Positions 7,432-13,658 of a DNA stretch of 14,278 bases are shown one piece after another. The translations under genes and the position numbers were made by a program. The stretch covers positions 1 through 14,278 of the forward strand of contig DDIC01000081.1 in NCBI GenBank assembly GCA_002338335.1. Direction: 5' to 3'. Each line of letters opens with the position of its first letter. Position 1 is the first letter of the stretch. The notes beneath the pieces were generated by a model. That model did not search any database and was not told where the DNA came from. It saw only the letters and a list, made by a program, of their open reading frames with translations. Origin of the DNA: Bacteroidetes bacterium UBA1860 (GTDB lineage Bacteria; Bacteroidota; Rhodothermia; Balneolales; Balneolaceae).

Positions 7432-10089
7432 AGACGGGCCAAACACCACCGCATTGACGGTGAGTCTTTGAGTCCCCATCCAAAACGCTCGGAAATTCGG
7501 ATTATCAGCAAACAAGATCACTTGTCCTCTTCCTCTATTTTCCACCACGAGCGCTGCGTGTCCTGCAATGGTTTCTTTGGAATCCGGGTGCATGTATCCA
7601 GCCGCGAGTGGATCGTCTGTATAGACTAGCGGGGATGCGTACGGATTGTCTGGGATGACGAGCGCGCCATTAGAATTCTTAAATAATGGCATCCAGCTGT
7701 CTTGTATGTCGACGCCATACAGCAGCGGGTGGGTGAAGTCGGCATTGGCTTTAAAAATCGACCCCCCCGGCGCCTTCGCCCCACGGTCATTCGAAGCATT
7801 GGCATACACTCCTCTTTCTGGGGTGTCCGTTGTTGGCTCAGACTGTGTTGTTTCCGTAGAATGAAGCCCTGCACGTCTTGCCCAAGAGACAGCTCCACGT
7901 TGAACAATCAAGGTGCCACCACTGCGAACCCATGATTTCAATCCATCTACCCAAGGAGCATCAACAGAGCCTAAATAGGCTGTTGGCAAAAACACGTGGG
8001 TATAGGAGTCAAAAGACGAACCATTCAGCGATGTATTATCTAGGACGGTGACAGGCAGTTCCATCCGCTGATCAAACAAAAACCATATCTCACCCGCTTC
8101 GTAACTACTCGTTCCTTCCCCGCCAAGAATCGCAACATTAGGTGCCTCAAGTGTAGCAATAGAGGGGCTTCCGAGGTCAATACCTTCCAGCGCCAGCCCA
8201 CTACTTACCTCCTGCACAAACACATGAAACTCTTTTGTTGCCTCATCAATAACCTCTTGAACTTGCTCCTTTTCATGGTCTTGAAGTCCATATGGAATCC
8301 AAATCGAACCTGGATCTAGAGATAACGTTTCATTTCCGTGACGCACTCTGGAGCCCTTCATTAAGGCTTTGGTGTGAATACCTTCTCCCTGAAGATGGAA
8401 TAATAGTGCCGGGGCATAGTAATCGTCCCAAGCAAACACAGCACCTACAGCATCTGACGATGGTAGAACTTTTTTATACTCCCCTTCAAGGTCTAGCCAA
8501 TCTCCAGACCATTCAATAGAGCGGAGGCTTAAAGACTCATAGGTTCTGCGATCCAGCTTCACAAAAGGGACATCCATTGAATAAGGAAGTGTCCAGGCAG
8601 AAACATCATAAAATAGTGAGTCTGAAAACTGTGTCGATTCATCAAATAAAGAGAAAATTAATCCTGCCTGAGGCTGTTCTGTTGGGATGACCCACGCCCC
8701 ACCTGCTTCAAACGTTGCTCCATCAACGGTCACTTGTTGGGCCAGCTCGAAGAATTCAATTCTCTGGTGATCAAAAATATCGGCTATGTGAGCGTTTTTA
8801 GAGCCATCTTTGGATGACCCTACGATATAAGCTTTCACCTCTTGGCTTTTTGCACGATCTACATTGAATGCCGCGGTAGTTCTCATAAAATCCAATAACT
8901 CCATACGCATAGATACCCCTGCTTCCCAAGTACTTAGCGACGTCTCCACTTGATTTCGGATGGTCTCTGGGAACGAAAGCAGTCCGTGCTGTGAGTCTTG
9001 AAGGTGGCCTCGAGAACTCGCCTGTTCAAATAGTATCCCAATGGTCCCCTGGACATCGGGAAATGTAGAGCCCTTTCCATAATAGAAATCATCAAAGCTC
9101 TCTTTACTATAATAAAGTGTACCTATATCATCGAGGCGTTTTGCATGAAACTCCGCAATCTTGCCTGTCAGCGACTGATTTAGAGAACGAGTCCCTGGAT
9201 TTGTTCTAGACGGTATCCCAGGCTGAAAGAAAAACGTGCTATTTGTTCCCATTTCATGGTGGTCAGTCAAAATATTTGGTGGAAACGACTGAAATGCACG
9301 GATTCTGGCTCTACTCTCAGGTTGCGTTACAGGAAGCCAATCTCGGTTCATATCAAACCAGTAGTGATTGGTTCGTCCTCCAGGCCATATTTCATCATAT
9401 TCTCGGTGATTTGAATCCCCATTCGGATGCATCGATTTGTGCATATTTGCCCAGGTTGCAAATCGATTCAATCCATCTGGATTGAGTGATGGATCCAGTA
9501 CAATTACGGATTGATCTAACATTTTTTCCACTGTTGGCCCTTGGGCTGCAGCTAGAAAGTAGGCCACCGCCAACGCGGCATTCGATCCACTGGACTCATT
9601 ACCATGAATAGAGTAATTCATATTCACCACCACAGGCATCTCTTCCAAAGATAGACCCATGGAAAGTTCTGGATCTCGAAGATTTCGTTGATTCTGCTTG
9701 ATCTGATCTAATCGAGCATGATTTTCTGGTGATGTTATGGTTAGTTGAACAATCGGTCTATCCTCATGTGTTTTCCCAATCTCTTGAAAAGTGACTCGGT
9801 CGCTCGTTTCAGCAATCTCCTTCATGACCATCACGAGCTTATCATGAGTTACATGCCATTTCCCAATTGGATGACCCATCACCTCTTCAGGTTTTACCAC
9901 ATCAGAATCATACGCTACTTCAGGTAAATACGCTTCCACAGCTGCGCCTTCTTTTGCAAGCTCAACAGACGAGAATGACCAAGGTTGTGAAGAGGGTAAC
10001 GTTTGTGCTGACACACTTTGAATTGTGAACAGCAGAATAATCCATAAACTTGAATGGAAAAAAATGGAAGTATTTGGGTGCTTTTTCAT
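7426..10089 (-). CDS. secreted M14-family zinc carboxypeptidase, large multidomain form
   Basis: From the ATG at 10087-10089 the protein is 887 aa and opens with a Sec signal peptide: MKKHP, a hydrophobic core SLWIILLFTI, and likely cleavage SVSA|Q after residue 28. The frame stays open to 10233 inside purM, but that extension would bury the signal peptide. The M14 domain covers about 75-400. Zinc ligands are His162 and Glu165 in SIHGNES, NPDGLNRF is at 203, and the third zinc His is in DHHEMG (277/278). The probable catalytic Glu355 is in GILFEQ, 77-78 residues after that His, close to the carboxypeptidase A spacing. A long C-terminal half follows. Its segment from about 650 (PNVAILGGEG... 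and VRSGGTLIVQRG) and the end (GRGQVILFADNPNFRAF) look like a class I glutamine-amidotransferase-like fold, without a clear catalytic Cys. Probably periplasmic or surface peptide degradation. It lies 49 bp downstream of purM on the same strand. Confidence 0.88.
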   Translation of the reverse strand: MKKHPNTSIFFHSSLWIILLFTIQSVSAQTLPSSQPWSFSSVELAKEGAAVEAYLPEVAYDSDVVKPEEVMGHPIGKWHVTHDKLVMVMKEIAETSDRVTFQEIGKTHEDRPIVQLTITSPENHARLDQIKQNQRNLRDPELSMGLSLEEMPVVVNMNYSIHGNESSGSNAALAVAYFLAAAQGPTVEKMLDQSVIVLDPSLNPDGLNRFATWANMHKSMHPNGDSNHREYDEIWPGGRTNHYWFDMNRDWLPVTQPESRARIRAFQSFPPNILTDHHEMGTNSTFFFQPGIPSRTNPGTRSLNQSLTGKIAEFHAKRLDDIGTLYYSKESFDDFYYGKGSTFPDVQGTIGILFEQASSRGHLQDSQHGLLSFPETIRNQVETSLSTWEAGVSMRMELLDFMRTTAAFNVDRAKSQEVKAYIVGSSKDGSKNAHIADIFDHQRIEFFELAQQVTVDGATFEAGGAWVIPTEQPQAGLIFSLFDESTQFSDSLFYDVSAWTLPYSMDVPFVKLDRRTYESLSLRSIEWSGDWLDLEGEYKKVLPSSDAVGAVFAWDDYYAPALLFHLQGEGIHTKALMKGSRVRHGNETLSLDPGSIWIPYGLQDHEKEQVQEVIDEATKEFHVFVQEVSSGLALEGIDLGSPSIATLEAPNVAILGGEGTSSYEAGEIWFLFDQRMELPVTVLDNTSLNGSSFDSYTHVFLPTAYLGSVDAPWVDGLKSWVRSGGTLIVQRGAVSWARRAGLHSTETTQSEPTTDTPERGVYANASNDRGAKAPGGSIFKANADFTHPLLYGVDIQDSWMPLFKNSNGALVIPDNPYASPLVYTDDPLAAGYMHPDSKETIAGHAALVVENRGRGQVILFADNPNFRAFWMGTQRLTVNAVVFGPSL

Positions 10090-10138
10090 AAGGTTGAATA
10101 ATAGGTGTAGAACATTTTCTTTGATGTCCGAAACTGAA

Positions 10139-11149
10139 TTACTTGTGGGATTGAATGGACCCACAAATCCATGCATTGGTTTGATTGTTTTTTGCAATCG
10201 ATAACACTTCATCCACCGATGTTTCCGGGACAATAGCCATACAACCTAGACCCAGATTAAATGCTTTTCTCATCTCAGTTTCTTCAATATTTCCCGTCTT
10301 TTGTATGAGTGAAAAAATGGGGTTCCACTGCCAGCTTTGCCAATCCATCACAAGTTTTTGTTCTTTGGATAGAACGCGTGACGTATTTCCTTCAATTCCA
10401 CCTCCTGTAATATGAGAAAAAGCATGCACTTCTGTCGATTCTAAACACTCATGAATAATCCCCAAATAGGATTTATGAATGTGAAGAAGTGCTTCACCAA
10501 CACTTTCTCCTAGCTCATCCACTCTATCGGTCACATCATATTCTTCAAATAGAACTTTACGAGCTAGTGAATATCCATTCGTATGCAATCCGGTTGATTC
10601 AAAGCCAATACACACATCTCCTACTTGAACCTTAGATCCATTCAGTATTTTGGATTTGTCAACAATACCAACAATCGTACCCGCTAAATCAAACTCACCC
10701 TTCTCATATAAATCTGGCATTTCAGCAGTTTCACCTCCAATAAGTGCAACACCATTTTCTTTGCACGCGATGGTAAAACCTCGTATCACATCCGTTGCAA
10801 CAGTTGTTTCAAGATGACCCGTTGAGAAATAGTCTAAAAAGAAAAGAGGTTTTGCTCCACAAACAGCAATATCATTGATACAATGATTCACTAAATCTTG
10901 ACCCACTGTATCATAGACTCCCATTTTGAAGGCCACCAAAAGTTTTGTACCCACGCCATCTACACTACTAACTAATACTGGCTCTGCGTATTGACCAAAG
11001 GGAGGTTGAAAGAGCCCACCAAAACCACCAATCGATGAAATCACTCCTGGTGTATGAGTTTCCTCAATGGACGTTTTAATGGAAGAGACTAGTTTATCTC
11101 CCTTTTCAATATTGACACCAGCATCTTTATAGGTGAGAGGCTTCTTCAT
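10139..11149 (-). CDS. purM: phosphoribosylformylglycinamidine cyclo-ligase (AIR synthetase)
   Basis: Fifth step of de novo purine synthesis: ATP-dependent closure of FGAM to aminoimidazole ribonucleotide, in the cytosol. From the ATG at 11147-11149 it is 336 aa, near the family norm of about 345. It shows the N-terminal LTYKDAGVNIEKG, the glycine-rich IGGFGGLF, SSVDGVGTKL, CINDIAVCGAKPLFFLDYFSTG, GGETAEMPDLY and the C-terminal HITGGGIEGN. The frame can also start two codons earlier at a GTG (11153-11155), but the ATG matches the usual start better. A perfect DnaA box lies 7 bp upstream of the ATG. No other pur genes are nearby. Upstream is the AT-rich DnaA-box region; downstream is the M14 peptidase gene, possibly co-transcribed. 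Confidence 0.97.
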   Translation of the reverse strand: MKKPLTYKDAGVNIEKGDKLVSSIKTSIEETHTPGVISSIGGFGGLFQPPFGQYAEPVLVSSVDGVGTKLLVAFKMGVYDTVGQDLVNHCINDIAVCGAKPLFFLDYFSTGHLETTVATDVIRGFTIACKENGVALIGGETAEMPDLYEKGEFDLAGTIVGIVDKSKILNGSKVQVGDVCIGFESTGLHTNGYSLARKVLFEEYDVTDRVDELGESVGEALLHIHKSYLGIIHECLESTEVHAFSHITGGGIEGNTSRVLSKEQKLVMDWQSWQWNPIFSLIQKTGNIEETEMRKAFNLGLGCMAIVPETSVDEVLSIAKNNQTNAWICGSIQSHK

Positions 11150-11155
11150 ATACAC

Positions 11156-11295
11156 TTATCCACAGGCTTTAATGTTGTTTAAAAGGTATTAAAAAAAACC
11201 TTTGTAATAGTAGGGAGGTTCATTTCAGTGGATAAGCATGTTATTCACAAAGACAATTTAATATCTGAGCAACATGTGGATAAATGGGTGGATAA
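11156..11295. repeat. left DnaA-box cluster (5 boxes)
   Basis: TTATCCACA at 11156-11164 (plus); AGTGGATAA at 11227-11235 (minus, one mismatch); TTATTCACA at 11241-11249 (plus); TGTGGATAA at 11275-11283 (minus, exact); GGTGGATAA at 11287-11295 (minus, one mismatch). The second and third form an inverted pair 5 bp apart, GTGGATAA/TTATTCAC. The last two are direct repeats exactly 12 bp apart. The first box lies in the purM 5' leader or promoter. Confidence 0.75.
11205..11213 (+). promoter_or_regulatory. DnaA-trio-like run
   Basis: TAA-TAG-TAG at 11205-11213 follows the DnaA-trio pattern 5'-[T/A]A[G/A]-3' three times in phase. It is followed by GGAGG, then 9 further bases to the DnaA box at 11227. 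Order trio, G-rich spacer, box resembles the basal unwinding module described for B. subtilis oriC, though the spacer here is longer and three trios are few. The run is short enough to arise by chance. Confidence 0.35.
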
Positions 11296-11411
11296 AAGAA
11301 CCCCTTATTGTTGTCTATTATTCAAAAACAATAGATTTCACACACTTACACATAATTTATACATTCATAAATCGTAACAATTCTAGTGTTGACGATAAAA
11401 GGTTTTGAGGG
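11296..11411. other. AT-rich box-free core, possible DNA unwinding element
   Basis: My count is 34 G+C in 116 bp (29 %), the longest box-free part of the intergenic region, flanked on both sides by DnaA-box groups. It includes a small inverted repeat TATTGTT/AACAATA (11306-11312 and 11327-11333). Its placement suits the duplex-opening segment of a bipartite origin, but AT-richness is also expected of promoters. Confidence 0.4.
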
Positions 11412-11519
11412 TGTGGACAACGAACCAATAATGTGGATAGTTTGGTATTGTGCATCTTGCTTTCAAATTTCCCACAACTTCTCCACACAGAGAACCTATT
11501 TATTCACAGATCATTCACA
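11412..11519. repeat. right DnaA-box cluster (5 boxes)
   Basis: TGTGGACAA at 11412-11420 and TGTGGATAG at 11432-11440 (both minus, one mismatch, 20 bp apart); TTCTCCACA at 11479-11487 (plus, one mismatch); TTATTCACA at 11500-11508 (plus, exact); TCATTCACA at 11511-11519 (plus, one mismatch, 11 bp after the previous box). The minus-strand boxes are on the left and the plus-strand boxes on the right of this group. Confidence 0.7.
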
Positions 11520-11541
11520 CTTCAAAAACCCCAATTAAACA

Positions 11542-11979
11542 ATGAAAGTAGCCCTACAAAGAGTTAAAAAAGCAACGGTTTCTCCTGAAGGTGAAACGCA
11601 AAGAAGTATTAATCAAGGCCTTCTTTTATATGTTGGGTTTGGTCATCATGAAACCCTAGAAACCCTCCAATGGATGAGCCAAAAAATATGTAAGCTCAGG
11701 GTCTTTCCGGATCAAGAGGGCAAGATGAATCTTTCTGTGGAAGATGTGAGAGGGGAATTATTGATTATTTCGCAATTTACACTTTATGGAGAAACAAAGA
11801 AAGGAACGCGACCAAGCTTTAAACAGGCAGGGCCTCCAGATAAATCCAAAATCTGGTATCAACAGTTTATACAGCTTTGTAAAGAAAGCGGCCTACGGGT
11901 CGAATCTGGAGCGTTTGGGGCACATATGGAGATAGGCTCCATAAACGATGGACCGGTAACCTTACTCATAGAACGATAG
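11542..11979 (+). CDS. dtd: D-aminoacyl-tRNA deacylase
   Basis: Hydrolyses D-amino acids (and glycine mischarged on tRNA-Ala) from tRNAs, a translation proofreading enzyme. The 145-aa length is exactly that of the family. It shows the N-terminal MKVALQRVKKATV, the active-site motif SQFTLYGETKKGTRPSF (77-93) and the second signature NDGPVT (135-140), whose Gly137-Pro138 is the cis dipeptide that screens chirality across the dimer. No Shine-Dalgarno is visible; the leader is A-rich (CCAATTAAACA before ATG). It is divergent from purM across the DnaA-box region and converges with adk. Confidence 0.97.
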   Translation: MKVALQRVKKATVSPEGETQRSINQGLLLYVGFGHHETLETLQWMSQKICKLRVFPDQEGKMNLSVEDVRGELLIISQFTLYGETKKGTRPSFKQAGPPDKSKIWYQQFIQLCKESGLRVESGAFGAHMEIGSINDGPVTLLIER

Positions 11980-12015
11980 AGAACAAGAGTTCTATAAGAC
12001 GGTTTTTCTAGTTAT
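11980..12015. terminator. possible bidirectional terminator between dtd and adk
   Basis: The 36-bp convergent gap holds a 5-bp stem AGAAC/GTTCT (11980-11984 and 11989-11993) with a 4-nt loop, then a five-T run (12003-12007). The stem is short and the T-run is 9 bp away, so this is only a weak candidate. Position between two convergent genes is the main support. Confidence 0.3.
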
Positions 12016-12576
12016 TTATAGGGAGTCTATCACCGACTGAATGCGAGAAAAGACCTCTTCTATAGTCCCAATTCCAAGAATAGAGTATACCGTCCCTTTA
12101 GATTCGTAGTATCCTTTAACGGGTGTTGTCTCTTTCTGATACACATCTAAGCGATGTTGAATTTTTTTCTCCGTATCATCGCTTCTTCCCTCCCCCCTTG
12201 AGAGCAATCGCTGCACAAGCACGTCATTAGGAACATCAAGCATAATGAAGGCATCGATGCTGGTATTTACCTCCTTCATCACATCTTGTAAACCTTCAGC
12301 CTGAGCAACTGTCCTAGGAAAGCCATCAAAAACTACACCCTTTTGAAACGCCGGTTTTTGGAGCTCCTCTTTCACCATATTCAGGACAATGGAGTCAGGG
12401 ACGAGCTCGCCAGCATCGAGGATGGATTTTACCTCCTTACCAAGGGGAGTCTCATTGCTTATGTGAGCACGAAACAAGTTTCCAGTGGAAAGGTGGACCA
12501 GGCCGTACTCTACACATACAGACTGAGCTTGTGTGCCTTTTCCAGCACCTGGTGGACCAAATAATACCAGGTTCAT
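12016..12576 (-). CDS. adk: adenylate kinase, short-LID type
   Basis: Catalyses ATP + AMP to 2 ADP in the cytosol. The 186-aa protein has the P-loop GPPGAGKGT (7-15), the AMP-binding region TGNLFR (31-36) and DGFPRT (84-89). The LID region is reduced to SRGEGRSDD (126-134), followed by RLDVYQKETTPV (142-153). The full LID insert with its zinc ligands, found in ~215-aa enzymes, is absent, as in many Bacteroidota and cyanobacterial enzymes. It is the last gene of the rpsP-rimM-trmD-rplS cluster, with only 2 bp between the rplS stop and its ATG and a Shine-Dalgarno inside the rplS 3' end. Confidence 0.97.
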   Translation of the reverse strand: MNLVLFGPPGAGKGTQAQSVCVEYGLVHLSTGNLFRAHISNETPLGKEVKSILDAGELVPDSIVLNMVKEELQKPAFQKGVVFDGFPRTVAQAEGLQDVMKEVNTSIDAFIMLDVPNDVLVQRLLSRGEGRSDDTEKKIQHRLDVYQKETTPVKGYYESKGTVYSILGIGTIEEVFSRIQSVIDSL

Positions 12577-12578
12577 AC

Positions 12579-12938
12579 TTAGGACTCCTTGTTTGGATCG
12601 CGCTCAGCGATACGGGCTGCTTTACCCGTTAAGTTGCGTAGGTAGAAAAGTTTGCTACGACGCACTTTTCCATATTTCTTCACTTCAATTTTCGCAATAA
12701 AAGGGCTGTAAAGTGGGAAAACACGCTCTACTCCAATGCTTCCTGACATTTTGCGAACGGTAAATGCCTGATTAGATCCGCTCCCCTTACGGTTCAAAAC
12801 GACACCTTGGTATTGCTGAATCCTCTCTTTATCACCCTCTCTAACACGATAATGTACATTTACCGTGTCACCTGAGTTAAAGTCAGGGATATTTTCGTTG
12901 TTAATCACCGTCTTTTCGACGATATCTACTTTGTTCAT
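12579..12938 (-). CDS. rplS: 50S ribosomal protein bL19
   Basis: Large-subunit protein at the 30S/50S interface. The 119 residues fit the family. Characteristic segments are FNSGDTVNVHYRVREGDKER (about 20-39), QYQGVVLNRKGSGSNQAFTVRK (about 42-63, reported here only by its ends QYQGVV and TVRK), GVERVFPLYSPFI (about 69-81) and RRSKLFYLRNLTGKAARI (about 93-110). It sits in the classical order after trmD, 21 bp downstream, with a strong Shine-Dalgarno (AAGGAGA) 6 bp before the ATG. High expression expected. Confidence 0.98.
   Translation of the reverse strand: MNKVDIVEKTVINNENIPDFNSGDTVNVHYRVREGDKERIQQYQGVVLNRKGSGSNQAFTVRKMSGSIGVERVFPLYSPFIAKIEVKKYGKVRRSKLFYLRNLTGKAARIAERDPNKES
12585..12590 (-). 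promoter_or_regulatory. Shine-Dalgarno of adk inside the rplS 3' end
   Basis: On the minus strand AAGGAG lies 8 nt before the adk ATG and overlaps the last codons of rplS (the Glu-Ser codons). This fixes the adk start and implies translational coupling between the two genes. Confidence 0.75.
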
Positions 12939-12942
12939 ACGG

Positions 12943-12950
12943 TTCTCCTT
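12943..12950 (-). promoter_or_regulatory. Shine-Dalgarno of rplS
   Basis: AAGGAGAA on the minus strand stands a few bases before the rplS ATG at 12936-12938, in the short trmD-rplS gap. It is one of the strongest ribosome binding sites in the window and settles the start. Confidence 0.8.
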
Positions 12951-12959
12951 GTCAAAGGA

Positions 12960-13658
12960 TTATGGTTTTGATTGATACTTTTCAAACAAATCGGGTCGGA
13001 CCCGCTTTGTAAGCTCTTCTGCTTGTTCTTGTTTCCACTGGCGGATTCGTTCGTGATCACCAGAACGCAATACATCTGGTACTTCGTGCCCTCTAAAGGA
13101 GGATGGTCGCGTGTAGACAGGCCCCTCCAGCAAACCATCTTGAAAGGAATCTGTCATAGCACTATCCACATCGTTGAGAGCATTGGGCAACAGCCGAACA
13201 ACGGCATCCACAATGCATAATGCGGGAAGTTCTCCTCCAGAGTAGACAACATCACCAAAAGAGTACTCTTTGGTGATTAAGTGATCTCTAACTCGTTGAT
13301 CCACCCCCTTATAATGACCACAAAGGAGGATGAGGTGTGATTCCAAAGAAAGCTTTGTTGCCTCTTCTTGATCAAAGGGAGCACCCTGTGGGCTTGTATA
13401 AATCACAAGGGGCTTTGTTTGCCCAGACTCCTTCTGTATGTGTTCCACGGCATCAAAAATTGGCTGTGGCGTAAGAACCATACCCGCGCCACCTCCGTAA
13501 GGAATGTCATCAACCTTTTTATGTTTGTCAGTGGAGTACTCATGCAAATCGTGTGTTTGAATGTCCACGAGGCTGCGCTCTTGTGCCCGACCTACGATAC
13601 TATGAGTAAGAGGGCTTTGGAGCAAAGAGGGTACCGCGGAGAGCAAATCTATTCTCAT
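12960..13658 (-). CDS. trmD: tRNA (guanine-N1)-methyltransferase
   Basis: SAM-dependent SPOUT methyltransferase that makes m1G37 next to the anticodon, preventing +1 frameshifts. From the ATG at 13656-13658 it is 232 aa and starts MRIDLLSAVPSLL, the family N-terminus. An upstream TTG at 13671-13673 would add five residues but overlaps the Shine-Dalgarno. Motifs: TDKHKKVDDIPYGGGAGMVL (43-62), YTSPQG (87-92), the trefoil-knot segment LLCGHYKGVDQRV (111-123), SFGDVVYSGGELPA (133-146) and YTRPSSFRGHEVPDVLRSG (182-200). Arg155 and Asp170 match the catalytic Arg154 and Asp169 of E. coli. The E. coli GRYEG is GHYKG here, so Glu116 is replaced by Lys117. The start overlaps the rimM stop as ATGA, implying coupled translation. 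Confidence 0.97.
   Translation of the reverse strand: MRIDLLSAVPSLLQSPLTHSIVGRAQERSLVDIQTHDLHEYSTDKHKKVDDIPYGGGAGMVLTPQPIFDAVEHIQKESGQTKPLVIYTSPQGAPFDQEEATKLSLESHLILLCGHYKGVDQRVRDHLITKEYSFGDVVYSGGELPALCIVDAVVRLLPNALNDVDSAMTDSFQDGLLEGPVYTRPSSFRGHEVPDVLRSGDHERIRQWKQEQAEELTKRVRPDLFEKYQSKP

Larger units (their letters stand above)
11150..11541. other. candidate replication origin (oriC) or DnaA-box cluster in the purM-dtd divergent region
   Basis: This 392-bp intergenic stretch is strongly AT-rich (my hand counts: 17 G+C in 60 bp at 11281-11340 and 16 in 60 at 11341-11400, against about half in ppk). It carries four exact TTATNCACA DnaA boxes at 11156, 11241, 11275 (minus) and 11500. Six more have one mismatch: 11227 (minus), 11287 (minus), 11412 (minus), 11432 (minus), 11479 and 11511. 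They form a left group (11156-11295) and a right group (11412-11519) around a box-free AT-rich core that could be the unwinding element. Chance would give far fewer than one exact box in this length. Dense boxes plus an AT-rich core are the hallmark of bacterial oriC. dnaA itself is not here, but it is often distant from the origin in Bacteroidota. It could instead be a DnaA-titration site. The promoters of purM and dtd must also lie here. Confidence 0.65.

Noticed and set aside
10090..10233. Longer N-terminus for the M14 peptidase, overlapping purM
   Set aside because: It would put 48 residues before an obvious Sec signal peptide and overlap purM by 95 bp; the ATG at 10087-10089 starts the signal peptide directly.
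11150..11155. GTG start of purM two codons upstream
   Set aside because: The ATG at 11147-11149 gives the usual MKK-type start and is a stronger codon; the difference is only two residues.
11182..11203. AAAGGT/ACCTTT hairpin with an A8 tract as a terminator
   Set aside because: It lies between two divergent genes where no transcript should end, and the stem is only 6 bp; more likely part of the AT-rich origin/promoter region.
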